Shown in pieces: positions 23,050 to 35,022 of a stretch of 64,000 bases of DNA. A model generated the notes under the pieces. It did no database searches. It saw only the letters and a program-made list of their open reading frames with translations, and was not told the origin of the DNA. Positions within the stretch are counted from its first letter, which is position 1. Each line of letters opens with the position of its first letter. Made by a program: the position numbers and the translations under genes. This DNA comes from Sophora flavescens (Eukaryota > Streptophyta > Magnoliopsida > Fabales > Fabaceae), in assembly GCA_030762895.1 (NCBI GenBank), contig CM061062.1:4298293-4362292 (forward strand). Reading direction: 5' to 3'.

Positions 23050-26000
23050 AAAGTAGCCAAGTGGAAGTTTCGAAGTTGTAGAGTTCGGTGTAAGTATGAT
23101 GGAGGAGGGGACTTTTGGTTCAGAATTTCACCACTTGTTAGATAATAAATAGATAATAATAATTGAGGAAAAACTCGTTTTAGTCTCATACGATGAGATA
23201 TCATTGATTGTCCTTCATAAAAAAATTTCATCGAATGGTCATAAAAAATAACAAAAGAAGGACACTTTACCCATGGTCTATTACTGTCCTGAAAACATAG
23301 TTAGATTGTTGATATATACTGTTAGTAAGTATGTCCAGGTTTCTATTAAATACGTACATGTCACCTATGTTAATGTATCTTTGTGATACATATATAGTGC
23401 ATGTGATCTTTTGCCTATAGCATATATGGACTAATTTCTCTCACGATAGAAATTGTTATGGACTAGATTGAGTTGCTTAAATAATAGTCAGAGACTTTGA
23501 GTTCGTTTGTTTTAAATTTTGATAGAATTAATTTTGATAGAATTGACTTTAGAAGAATTGGTTTTGAAAAAATCAAGGTTAAAAAAATTGATTTGTGTTT
23601 GGTAACAATATTTTAAAAGTAGGTTTAGAAGAATTAATTTTGTTTGGATGATAAAGTAAAATCACTTTTGAAGTGTAAATATGTAGAATTTTGTGGGTCC
23701 TACATCTAGAATCAATTATTTTCAACGGAAAAGCTAAAGATTTTGTTTCCACAAAATTCAATTTTGTCCGCTAGGAATCAATCATTTCTAACTGAATTTT
23801 GCACCCAAACACACCAGTTACTGTAGTAACTGGGGTTTGGGTGCTCAAACGGCATTTCAACATCTAACCAAACAGGCACTTTATTGGTTTAAAGCAGAAT
23901 TTTTTTCATTGTCTATTCTACATGCAGGGACTGTATCTGGGCACTAGAATACATAACGATATACGTCAACACTTTAATAACGTGTTAAGGACGGAGATAA
24001 ATGGAGGGACAAAAGTGTCCATCTTTTATCATTTTTTGATATTATTTGATGATTTTTTTTTTCCTCAAAGACAAAACTTGTCAGGCACTAAATTGTTTGA
24101 TATATAGGATAGAAATGTGAAAGAAAATAAAAAAAAAAGTAGTATAAAATTCTTTTTCTTCTTAATGATATGTTGAAAAGTGGTAAAGATGAACAATTTT
24201 TTTTTATTAAATAGACACCATTGTCCTTATTATATTTTATTTAAATATTATTGTATTTTATTTTCAAAGATAGCTACTAGAAGAAAGTAGAAAACAACAC
24301 TTCGTACCTGACTTTTATTTTTCTAGACTAGTTTCCTGAGCTTACGTGTGTTGAAAAAATAGATTGAAGGGATAGACCTTCTCTTAATTTTTTTGTTTGA
24401 GATAAGAAAATAAATTTTTTATTAAATAATCATTTTTAAAAATAATGAAAAGCAGAAAATTTATTTTTATGGTTAAAATAAAAAACTATTTTTATTATTT
24501 TTTGAAAAAAATCATTTTTTATAATTAAATACTTTTAAAAAATAAATTTTTTTATTGTAAACAAACATAAAATAATTTCTACTTTTCTTTAAATCTATAA
24601 AAAATAATCTCAAAATCATTAAATATCAAAATCATTTATTTACTTTACAATTTACTTGGGCTTCTTCGTTTTTTCTTCCCGGTGCTGGACTTAGCCTATG
24701 TTTGGTTCGGCGTTCCTGATCCTTCAATGCACAATGATATCACTTCAATGTGATTCGACTCTATTGTGAAGGTGTTTGGATTTTCCAAGTTAAAAGAATT
24801 TTGTTTTCTAAAATCAATTCTACTTGAAGCAAGTATTTGTAGCTTCTACGGTGGTTTGAAATCAATTTTCTCAGTTGTACGCCGGTCCACAACGTATCTC
24901 CCATAATAACTGCCTTTTACCCAACTGTCCAAATCTTTTGTTTTTAGGGGCCTAACCGCCCAAGTCTTAATTTATTATATTTTTCTGTTGTTACATTTTT
25001 TCAATTTGTTTTTACTGGGAAAATAAATTTTCAGTCCAGCATCATTAATAAAGTCCATAAATATCAAAGAGATTTTTGTACATCTTTGTATCTATACAAA
25101 TATTTAAAAAGTTATGACATACTTTTTTTTTAAAGAAGATAAAAATTTCATTATTTTAAAAGAATCAAAGAGTTTCTTTAAAAAATTTATACCAATATAA
25201 GTAAAAATATTATACAATTATATTAAATTTAATAATTTAACTTAAATTTAAATAATTATCTAAAATGGAAAAGAAATGTAGCTACTTTTATACGTACATG
25301 TTAGGACTCATTTTAGTAATTACACACCTAAAAACAATTTTTATCCAAACTATCCAAAAAATATGAATTAATAAAAATCAGTTTTTAGTGAATGTATCCA
25401 AACATAAATCACGTTATGTTAAACTCGCTTTTAAATAAAATAAATTTTATAAAATCAATTCGATCAAAATCAATTTCATCCACTGAGGTGGAACAAAACT
25501 CACGCTTAGCTATGCAAGTTTGCAACTTTATGATGTGGAATGGGAAAGGTGTGAGAGAAAAAGGAAAAAGAGGATAAATAAGTCATTTCATACAAAAATA
25601 TGTTTTCTTCTCTTTCAAGGAGATAAATTTTTTGAGTGTTCCACCACCTTTTTTTTTTTCTCTTCTCTATTTCTTTCCCTTACCAAACAAGAGAAAACTA
25701 TTTTTTCTCCTTTTTTCACCTTCTATTTTCTCTCTTCTTAATTTTTCTCTTCTACAAAACAAAGGTGTACATGTTACCAAATAAGTAAATTTTAAATAGT
25801 TATTATAAAAGTTAAATAATTTTAATGATATGATAATTTGACATTATAAAATATCTTTAAATCGATAATGCATTATAATTAAATCAATAATTTAGTATAG
25901 TTAATTAATTTTTTAATATTCTAGGCGACAACTTTATGTGCTTTCATATCAACTTTATGTGTAAGGTTAGGTATTCGAATGTTAGAGTTATCATTTTGAG

Positions 26001-26910
26001 AAGAGTTTTACTTAATTACTATCCACAATCCGACAATTAATCTCACACCTATATATATAAAGATACCGATCGAAGACCAAAAAGAATATATTGGAACCTT
26101 GTTTTCATTTGTTTATTTTTTTTAACACATACTATTATTTATTTAGTTCATTTCTCTTACTTATTATTTAATCAAATAATGTGTCATTAATTTTACCCAA
26201 AAAAAATAATGTGTCAGTTTGATGATGGATTAAATTTCTGACATTGGAATATCTGTAACTAACCAGAATGATGACAGAATTATTTCTTATTTAAGATGAA
26301 GACTACTCCACGAGGGCTACTATTTATTTTCCTGAAAATGTTCCGATTGGATTACTGGAAAAAGGTTTGGGATATCAGGATATTTATTTTCTCCTATTCT
26401 TCTATGAGACAGCAGATTGGGGCTTCAGGTGGAAATTCAAATTGGGAAGTTGTTTATGTATAAAAATGGTGTCAAAAGTTTAAAAAGGTTTTTTCGGGTT
26501 GATGCTGAAGGTTTTTTGGTGCTGGAAGTTTTGTTTTTCACTTACTGAAGATTGTTCTGTTGGTGATTGTCACTCTTAAATTTAAATCCAAAATCATATT
26601 GGACTGTCAGGATTATGTTTCCTTTGGAATTGTTGCTGCTCGGCCAGTGAGTCCTTTTGTATGATGGTGGAGCAGCTGGGGCTCCAGGGATTAAAAGGGT
26701 ATAGTCAGTAGTAGTTTTGATGAGCTCTAATTGGATAAGCAGGTTGAAGGCTTTATCAGAAAATTAAGTTGGGGTGGTTTTTTGTTTTTAATTTTATCAC
26801 AGTTGGGCTTGGGGATACAGTATAAATTGTGGCAGGGGGACGGAAGATTTTCCTTGTAAAAACATCTATCAAGCCCTCGGACTTATTACGATGTGGGTAC
26901 GATATAAAAT
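23050..26910. other. Long AT-rich spacer with MITE-like remnants
   Basis: No gene was supported. 23508-23870 looks like a small non-autonomous DNA transposon (repeated TTTGATAGAATT words, GTGTTTGG near one end and CCAAACAC near the other). 24690-24870 and 25310-25490 have similar 'TTTGG...AATCAATTTT' character. 26330-26880 is less AT-rich and may be a LINE 3' fragment. Confidence 0.35.
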
Positions 26911-28412
26911 TTCTAATTAGGTCCCTAAACTTATATAAAATTTTCAATGAGGTCCCTAAACTAAAAAAGTTTCTAATTTGGTCCCTAAACTTATAAATTT
27001 TCAATTAGGTCCCTAAAGTAAAAATGTGACTATATAAAATAAAAAGTAATAAAATGATAGATGATGAAATTTAGGAAAAACATTTGTTTGACAGAATAAT
27101 AAAATGTCAAAAGATAAACATGAGAGAAAAAACTCATTATTTAAAATAATAATAATAATAAAATGAAAAATAAAACTTAATGATAAAAATTATTGTTTAG
27201 CATAATAATTAAATATAGATAAATAAATTTGAGAGACAAATTTAGTTTTTGAAATGATGATAACAAAACAATGAAATATGAAATTGTGTTAGAAAATCCA
27301 TGTTTTATGACAAAATATTAAGAGATTAAACTGATAAACCTCAATTAAAAAATATAAATAAAATAAAATAAACCTCAATTAATAGCAATTTGTTTGAAAT
27401 AATAAACAAGATAAAGAATCTAAGTTGAAGAAAAAGCACTTATTTTTTAAATAAAAGTGATTTTGAAAAAAATAAAGGTGTTTGGATGGGTTTTTGAAAA
27501 AAAAAAAAAAGTAACCAAAAAAGCACATTTTGGTGCGTGGTTTATTAAGAAGTTACAATTCATAGTTTTTAAAAAAAATGATAAGTAATAAAAGAGAGAG
27601 AATGAAGAACATTAATGTTTTATTGGACAATAATGTCTCTACAATAAATATCTCAAAAGCCCATTTTATAAAGTTCATCCAAACGCAAAATAGCTTTTGC
27701 TTCTACTTTTATATCATATAAGCACTTTTTAAAAATGCTCATCCAAACAAGCTTAGTTTGATTGTCAATTTTATTTTGAATTATTTAATTTATTTTATTA
27801 TTTATTATGTCATTTTATATTTTAATTAAGGTTTTTTTAAATTATTTTAATGTTTCTTAAATAATATTTTACTTGCTATGGCTATTTTTTTATTTTAATT
27901 ATATTTCAAATATTAAATATTTGACTAAGTTTAATAACTTAATATTTTGTTATAAAACATGAATTTTCTAGCACAATTTCACATTTCATTATTTTGTTAT
28001 TATTTCAAGAACTAAATTTTGTCTTTCAAATTTATTTATTTTTATTTAATTATTATGTTCAACAATAGCTTTTCTCACTTAATTTTATTTATTATTATAA
28101 TTATTATTTTAAATAGTGAGTTTTTATATCATATTAATCTTTTGTTATTTTATTATTATGTCAAACAATATTTCTTTTTTAAATTTCATCATTTATCATT
28201 TTATTATTTTTTATTTTATATATTGACATTTTTACTTTAGGGATCTAATTGAAAATTTTATATAAGTTCAGGGACCCAATTAGAAAATTTTTAGTTCAGA
28301 GACCCAATTGAAAAGTTTATATAACTTCAGGGATCTAATTAGAAAATTTTTTAGTTTAGGGACCTATTTGAAAATTTTCAAATAATTCAGGGACCAAGTT
28401 AATAATTAAACC
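26911..28412 (+). mobile_element. TIR element copy 1 (Mutator-like, non-autonomous), left end truncated
   Basis: Both ends carry arrays of the word GGTCCCTAAACT and its complement, forming long degenerate inverted repeats of about 150-200 bases. The right end is complete, ending ...AATAATTAAACC at 28412. The left end lacks about 60 terminal bases compared with copy 2. The interior is AT-rich with no transposase. Around 27436-27746 it holds a nested small element with AAGCACTT ends and GTTTGGATG, also present in copy 2. Strand is relative: copy 2 is the reverse complement. Confidence 0.8.
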
Positions 28413-29370
28413 AAAAATATTTTATATAGATACAAAATAATATGAAGAAAGAAACATTGATCATTTCTCCTAAATGTATAACTATGATGATCACAATTTA
28501 TAAAAAGATACATGTTACAATAATAACAAAAAAATACAATCCTACCTATATCATAATATATTGTTTCGTCTATGTCAAAATATCAACAAAAACATTTTTA
28601 GTAGAACTCAAAATAAGCCGTAGCTCTATACAATAGCCAACAATTGAAAAGCATCTTAATTAATTAATGTTTAATGTTAACTTGATCCAATCTCCCCTCC
28701 CCTTTATAGTCATCTAGAAAAAAAAATAGCTTCTAAGGGTGGTTCATCAAAAGACACATCTGCCAAAGGGATACATTTTGGATGTGTCCAGAAGTATTCT
28801 AAAAGTATCCAGTAAAAGATAATTTAAAAAATAAAATACAAAAAGATACTTTCTTGGATACATATTCGGAAGTATCCTACGAGTATCGATATCCGACACG
28901 GATACGTTTATATTTTTGGAGTATCCGAGCTTCATAGAAAAACATAGTTGGGTTTTGTTTTACTTAGGTAGCTCTTGGGAAGGGGAGTCCTTAATGGATC
29001 AACTATGATGATTTTCAACTTTCTCTCAGTTGATATCTAACAATTTTCTCCTTATATTATTGGTCTTTTTGCGTATTCAGGTTAGGATATCTCATATACT
29101 TTTTTAATAAAATTATGCTTATAAAAAAAAAGTATTCAAAATTTATCATCTGTTTATAAAAATAAAAATAAAATTGATCAATTAGAATCCATACCATAAA
29201 ATTATGGCAGTACACTTTGTGGGAGGAGATCCGAGGTTAAGTTGAGAGGCCTGGAAGAGGAGGGAATAATCACGAAATCATGAGATGGCATTAACATAAT
29301 ACAGAATCAACAAATATGTAATACAGTCCCGAGCCTGTTATCAAGACACAAACATACAAGAGATCAATAA
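28413..29370. other. Spacer between the TIR elements, left part
   Basis: No gene was supported. 28750-28930 contains repeated GTATCC and GGATAC words (AGTATCCTACGAGTATCGAT), a low-copy dispersed repeat style. The rest is AT-rich. Confidence 0.3.
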
Positions 29371-29470
29371 ACGTTTTGAGAAAGGAATTTTGTGTCACCT
29401 CTCTGCCAGTGGAATGGAGCAGATCCATAATTATTATATAGAAAGCAAAGGGAAAGGGAGGAACCAACAG

Positions 29471-29550
29471 AAATCATCGGAATGGGCGGCTTTGGGAAAA
29501 AGAGAACATTATCGTTCATTTCATCCCAAACCGCCCATTCCAACAACTTG
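29471..29550 (-). ncRNA. MIR482: MIR482/miR2118-superfamily precursor hairpin
   Basis: On the minus strand the 5p arm reads GGAATGGGCGGTTTGGG (29541-29525) and the 3p arm reads CCCAAAGCCGCCCATTCC (29496-29479). The arms pair fully apart from one extra G on the 3p side. The stem continues outward through G-U and A-U pairs to 29471/29550, and inward to a GAAC/GTTC pair closing a 6-base loop. A 22-base 3p product at 29500-29479 (TTTTCCC...GCCGCCCATTCC) has the ending shared by plant miR482 members, and the 5p arm has the usual GGAATGGG start. A bulge on the miRNA strand is the feature linked to 22-nt miRNAs that trigger phased siRNAs. Family targets are NBS-LRR resistance gene transcripts at the P-loop; read as codons the 5p arm gives GMGGLG, matching that motif. 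A TATA box on the same strand supports the minus orientation. Confidence 0.82.
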
Positions 29551-29676
29551 TGATAGCTCCAATCTCCCATTCCCCGCTCCCTCTCCCTCTCCCTCTCCCT
29601 CCTTGTAAATGTATGTAAATGTAATGTATGTTTTTCACACTCACTCACACTGATTACAAACCACCTCTTGATTGCT

Positions 29677-29685
29677 CTTTTATAG
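29677..29685 (-). promoter_or_regulatory. TATA box for the MIR482-like transcript
   Basis: The minus strand reads GGCTATAAAAGAGC. Transcription would start near 29650, about 100 bases before the hairpin, a usual distance for plant MIR genes. A CT/GA-rich microsatellite (29576-29604) lies in the leader. Confidence 0.65.
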
Positions 29686-29699
29686 CCCACTCAACCCAT

Positions 29700-30165
29700 C
29701 CCCTCCACATACCCTATGTTGTAATTTAGAAGCCTGAGGAGGGTAAGGTTTTGGTGGTCGAACTTTACTAAGGAACAAATGCTTGTGTTGCGTGTCAAGT
29801 TAGGAATCCGAATCAACTCAAGGCGCCTTTAGTTGGAAACTAGGAATGAGACGATTTATGGGATGGATACATACATACGTTTGCAAAATCACTTTAATTT
29901 TTAGTTGATTTCCAATCTGTCCACTGCACAAGCACATATTCTTTTTGGTGTTTTTTTCAAAGAACTTTTAACGTTATTCTCTTTCTTTTTTACTTATTAA
30001 AATTGAAAAAGATTTTATAATGGATATAACAAGTTTTTTTTTTTTTTTTTGAACCAATTGGATATAACAAGTTCACTGTCCTGAAATAATATTTAGTATA
30101 TTCATGATTTTAAAATCGTAGCCGTGATTACAGTTACAACGAATTTGAAGATTGAATTCCATAAA
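29700..30165. other. Upstream flank of the MIR482-like locus
   Basis: No gene was seen. Contains a run of 16 T at 30035-30050. It may hold further promoter elements for the miRNA transcript. Confidence 0.3.
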
Positions 30166-30174
30166 AAAAAATTA

Positions 30175-31742
30175 GGTTTAATTATTAAGTTGGCTCTGAA
30201 TTATTTGAAAATTTTTAAATAGGTCTCTAAACTAAAAAAAACATTCTAATTAGGCCCCTTAAGTTATCTAAACTTTTCAGTCGGGTCTCTGAACTAATTT
30301 TTTTTAATTGGGTCCCTGAACTTATATAAAATTTTCAATTAGGTCCCTAAAGTAAAAATGTCAATATATAAAATAAAAAATAATAAAATGATATATGATG
30401 AAATTTAAAAAAAGTAATATTGCTTTCCATAATAATAAAATGACAAAAGATGAATATGATAGAAAAACTCACTATTTAAAATAATAATTATAATAATAAA
30501 TAAAATTAAGTGAGAAAAACTATTGTTTAGATAATAATTAAATAAAAATAAATAAATTTGAAAGATAAAATTTAGTTCTTGAAATCATAACAAAATAATG
30601 AAATGTGAAATTGTGCTAGAAAATTCATGTTTTATAACAAAATATTAAGTTATTCAACTTAGTCAAATATTTAATATTTGAAATATAATTAAAATAATAA
30701 AAATAGACATAGCAAGTAAAATATCATTTAAGAAATATTAAAATAATTTAATAAAACCTTAATTAAAATATAAAATAACATAACAAATAATAAAATAAAA
30801 TAAATAATTCAAAATAAAATTGACAATCAAACTAAGCCTGTTTGGATTAGCATTTGAAAAAAGTGCTTATATGATATAAAAGTAGAAGCAAAAGCTATTT
30901 TGCGTTTGGATGAACTTTATAAAACGGGATTTTGAGATATTTATTATAGGGACGTTATTGTCCAATAAAACATTAATGTTCTTCATTCTCTCTTTTATTA
31001 CTTCTCTTTTTTTTAAAAACTATGAACTGTAACTTCTTAATAAACCACGCACCAAAATGTGCTTTTTTGGCTACTTTTGTTTTTTTTTAAAACCCATCCA
31101 AACACCTTTATTTTTTTCAAAAGCACTTTTATTTCAAAAATAAGTGCTTTTTCTTCAACTTAGATTCTTTATTTTGTTTATTATTTCAAACAAATTGCTA
31201 TTAATTGAGGTTTATTTTATTTTACTTATATTTTTTTAATTGAGGTTTATCAGTTTAATCTCTTAATATTTTGTCATAAAACATGGATTTTCTAACACAA
31301 TTTCATATTTCATTATTTTGTTATTATCATTTCAAGAACTAAATTTGTCTCTCGAATTTATTTATCTATATTTAATTATTATGCTAAATAATAATTTTTA
31401 TCACTGAGTTTTATTTTTCATTTTATTATTATTATTATTTTAAATAATGAGTTTTTTCTCTCATATTCATCTTTTGTCATTTTATTATTATGTCAAAAAA
31501 ATGTTTTTCCTAAATTTCATCATCTATCATTTTATTACTTTTTATTTTATATAGTCACATTTTTACTTTAGGGACCTAATTGAAAATTTATAAGTTCAGG
31601 GACCCAATTAGAAACTTTTTATTTTAGGGAGACCCAATTAAAAATTTTATATAAGTTCAGCGACCTAATTAGAATTTTTTTTAGTTTAGGGACCTAGTTG
31701 AAAATTCTCAAATAGTTCAGGGATCAACTCAATAATTAAACC
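30175..31742 (-). mobile_element. TIR element copy 2 (Mutator-like, non-autonomous), complete, with 9-bp target duplication
   Basis: The left end is GGTTTAATTATTAAGTT and the right end reads GGTTTAATTATTGAGTT on the other strand. The 9 bases flanking it are AAAAAATTA on both sides (30166-30174 and 31743-31751). A 9-bp duplication is the hallmark of Mutator-like insertion. It is 1568 bp long with degenerate 150-200-base inverted ends made of GGTCCCTGAACT-type words, and it has no coding capacity. It is the reverse complement of the copy at 26911-28412, including the nested small element (30830-31160 here). Confidence 0.85.
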
Positions 31743-31751
31743 AAAAAATTA

Positions 31752-31980
31752 AGGAATGGAAGTCACACAAGTGGAAAATATAAGTGACTAAAGATGAAAT
31801 TTAACCAAAAATAAATTCTAATTCTTTTATAACTTACATCTTATTGTGGCATATGATTATTTTTGTTATCATGAAATTTATATTTTTCACATTTATAATA
31901 TCTAGTGACTAGTGAGTAACTCTCTTTTCTATGGGAATGCCAACAAGTTAAAGGTTGAGAATAAAAATCGAAGGAAGATA
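31752..31980. other. Short AT-rich spacer
   Basis: Nothing recognised. Confidence 0.3.
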
Positions 31981-31984
31981 AATT

Positions 31985-32300
31985 TTTTTTTTAAATATAG
32001 GAACTTATATCATTAAAGGATAACCAGAGTCTGGATTACAAGAAGGAAAAACATGAAATATAAAATTCCTAGGATAATAAATAGAATTTATAGCTAGATG
32101 ATGTGGCTGAGCATTCACACTTCTCTTAACAAATTGCATTCTACTATGAGGTGATGCTAATAACAGCTGCTGACAATGTTTAATGAGAGCTCCAAATTCT
32201 GAGTTGTCCCTGCTAGTTGAATGCAAGCTATGTACCACAGTTTTGCAGTCTACTTTAAATATCACATTCTGCATGCTAAGATTCTGCATCCATTTTGCAG
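31985..32300 (-). pseudogene. 5'-truncated LINE fragment: RNase H-like domain and poly(A)
   Basis: The minus strand encodes NVIFKVDCKTVVHSLHS, SEFGALIKHCQQLLLA and MQFVKRSVNAQPHHLA, the pattern of the RNase H-like (RVT_3) domain found at the end of plant LINE-related proteins. The frame ends near 32005 and is followed by an A run (32T on the + strand side at about 31983-31994 is the complement). This supports a retrotransposed 3' end. Only the C-terminal domain remains. Confidence 0.7.
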
Positions 32301-32346
32301 TCTACTTTAAACATCACACTCTGCATGCTAAGATTCTGCATCCATT
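32240..32346. repeat. 52-bp direct duplication
   Basis: Two nearly identical copies in tandem, beginning TTTTGCAGTCTACTTTAAA and running to GCTAAGATTCTGCATCCA. They differ at two positions, so the duplication is recent. It lies at the 5' edge of the LINE fragment. Confidence 0.85.
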
Positions 32347-32455
32347 TACTTTAAGTTGTTTCATTTTAAATATTCTTTTGTACGTTATGAAGCTGTAAAA
32401 TCTTAGCTCAGCAAGCTCTCACCTTTCACAATAAAATCACATAATAGTGAGTTAA

Positions 32456-33878
32456 TGATGAGTGTGATTTCACCTCATTTTTCATGTACATTTCTGCATG
32501 CATTTGCATTTAGTTAGGCCATTTTAGTTTTATTTTGGTTAGTTTTTCCTTTGGAACGGATAAGGTGGTTTTGTGTGTTGTTTTGCAGGAATTTATGATT
32601 AATTGCCCAAGTTTTGGCCATGATAAAGCTTGGATGAAGACAAAGCCTGAAAAGAGAAGAAATTGAGCCAAGCAGAATTCTGCAGATTCGCCCCGCGAGA
32701 CTGGATTCGCCTCGCGACCCTGAAAGCTGACTGTGCCAGAAAATGCAAACCTTTCTGGTTCGCCTCCCGAACCATGTCTCGCCTCGCGAGTCTGGGGACC
32801 AGAAGCCATCACGCCCAGGCCCTGATGCTCCTCACGGGCGTATTTGAGAAGTACCTTTCGGTTTCGCGTCGCGAGAAACTCTCGCCTCGCGAGAGTTCAA
32901 TTCTCTGAAACAGCAGATTTTTAACATTCGCCTCATGAGACATGTCTCGCCTCGCGAACGCGCGCAGAACTGATTGATATAAGTTGTTGTTTTAGGGCAG
33001 AAAGGAGGAGTTTTTTGGAGTTTTTTGGAGCTCTTGGAGGAGGCACTTGGAGCTGCGGTTGAACTAGGGTTCCAACCCTAGTAAGGGATGTTTTCCTTGC
33101 TCTGGGAATGGAAGAAGATTGGAGGATTCTTCTATGAGTGTTCCTTCATCTCTTCTCTCCTTCTCTTTTGTATTCTCATTTTTCATGAGTAGTTAAATCC
33201 CCTATTGTTGGGGTTAGATGTAGCTTTTCTAAACTTGTTTGTATTTGATTTGGTTGTTTTAATGCAAGTCTCTATTTCGTTATGAGTATGTGATTCTGTG
33301 CTTAATGCTTTCCTTGGCTTAGCTACCCATAGGAATGATATGTTGCTTTGATAGACAATTGACAGATTGATATTAGGGCATGCTCATGAATCATATGCCA
33401 AGTAGTTCAAGAATCTAGACATAGGTGTTGGCTGCTTGCAATCTTATAAGTCTTGACTTAATGCAAAATCTCAGGTTAATCCACCTAAGACATTAGGGTT
33501 TAATTTGGGATTTTAGGCTCATTCCACCTAAGACATTAGGGCTTGAGTATTTTAGAAAAGGCTTGATTGTCATTATTGAATTAGGACTTGTGTTAGAAAC
33601 CATTTCATTGCAATTAAGGGAGGATTAGTGTAGTCTAACCCTGACAATCTTAACCGCATTTCTTTTGCCTTCCAAGTGTTCGATAAAATTCCCAAAAGAC
33701 CAAAAATATTTTATTTCCTTATTTTATGATCTTTTCATACCATAGTTTAGTCTAGATAGTTGTTGAGTTTGTGAATTGGTAATTGGCAACCGATCCCTGA
33801 GGACGATATCCGGTTCTTACCGTTTTATTACTTGTTTGCGACGAGGTGCACTTGCCTATGTTCTAAAAATACGCATCA
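32456..33878 (+). mobile_element. Solo LTR with 5-bp target duplication
   Basis: Starts TGATGAG and ends CGCATCA, so the inverted ends are TGATG/CATCA. It is flanked by GTTAA on both sides (32451-32455 and 33879-33883). The length is 1423 bp and no internal domain is attached, as left by recombination between the two LTRs of one element. The 3' part (GGACGATATCCGGTTCTTACCG, GCGACGAGGTGCAC) resembles LTR ends of large plant Ty3/gypsy elements. A GC-rich array with CTCGCGAG palindromes lies at 32690-32965. Confidence 0.88.
32690..32965. repeat. GC-rich palindromic array (TTCGCCTCGCGAG units) inside the solo LTR
   Basis: At least seven copies of TTCGCCTCGCGAG or close variants (near 32690, 32708, 32758, 32778, 32865, 32890 and 32950), with CTCGCGAG self-complementary. 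A single CACGCCCAGGCCCTGAT at 32810-32826 resembles the Athila LTR unit. Confidence 0.8.
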
Positions 33879-33883
33879 GTTAA

Positions 33884-34249
33884 GGTCACAATTTTTTCCT
33901 CTTCAACGATTTCTCCTTTCTCATATATTTGATATATGAATAAGGCATTCCTTCATTATGTTATTAGTTTATAGCATAATAAAGTCTTTAGAATAGAGAG
34001 ATCACTCGATGAGATATTAAGTACGTGACTTAATCGTGAGACCTTATTGAATAATAGAACGCTATTGTTAAATATTCGTAGTCGAGTATTATTGATAATT
34101 AGGACGACAATAATACATAGAGACTATTGTGTGAGTAGACTGATGACCACATCTCACGGGTCATAGATATGTGATATCAAGTCGGCACACATGTATAAAT
34201 ATTAGGAGTAATATTTATACCGAATGATGTCACTTCATTGGAGCAAGCT
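33884..34249. other. Unassigned retrotransposon-like segment
   Basis: Moderately AT-rich, with paired words such as ATATTAGGAGTAATAT and GAATAATAGAACG...AGTATTATTG. No coding potential. It lies between the solo LTR and the start of the copia fragment and may be part of another LTR. Confidence 0.35.
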
Positions 34250-34632
34250 TAGTCTCATGATCAAGCAAGAGGCAGACAACTATTTCCCGGTCTACTGCTG
34301 AAGCAGAATACATCTCAGCTACTAGTTGCTGCTCTCAACTCTTATGGGTAAAACATTAACTTGAGGATTACTCTATTTATGAACATAACATATCTGTATG
34401 GTATGATAATTCCAGTGCTATATGCTTATCTAAAAATCCAATTCAGCATTCTAAGGCTAAGCATATTGAAATCAAATATCATTTTATTAGGGATTATGTT
34501 TAGAAAGGCATCTTTGATATTAAATTTGTTAAAACTGAAAATCAATGGGCTGATATTTTCACTAAACCCCTTGCAAAAGAAAAGTTTTTATTTATTAAAG
34601 ATAATCTAAACATGCATTGCATTGTTGAATGA
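34250..34632 (+). pseudogene. Ty1/copia RNase H C-terminal fragment
   Basis: Carries STAEAEYISA, then in shifted frames SSAICLSKNPIQHSKAKHIEIKYHFIRD, FVKTENQWADIFTKPL, and the closing NMHCIVE before TGA at 34630-34632. These are the standard words at the end of copia pol. Stops and frameshifts (near 34310, 34358 and 34500) disable it. Confidence 0.85.
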
Positions 34633-35022
34633 CATGTCTGAGTGTTAACATGTTTGTGCTTTATCACCTGTCTATGCTTACCCGTCTAACTCTGTTGAGT
34701 CACTTTGCTAGCACTCAACAGTTTTGTTGAAATGGTTATTAATTAATTAATGCCATTCCCTTATCTGAAGCTAATCATGTGGACAGTAGTTTATATATCT
34801 CGAAACCATGTTTTCATTATGTCTTAAGTAGGCGCTGTTGTTCCCCATACGAATCATGCCGTTTTGATTTAAAAATTTCTCTCTCTCCTACCTCTATGTC
34901 TATAAAAGGCAGAGGATCAGAAAGACTCAATCTTTAAGCTTTCAAAATTCCAAAATCTCTTTGTCTTGTCATCTTTCGAACCCTCTTCTCTTTCGAAACC
35001 CAAGAACCGTCTTCTCTCAAAA

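Noticed and set aside
29364..29690. 108-codon minus-strand frame covering the hairpin
   Set aside because: It includes RERERERERG from a microsatellite and overlaps the hairpin and TATA box. A non-coding primary transcript explains the region better.
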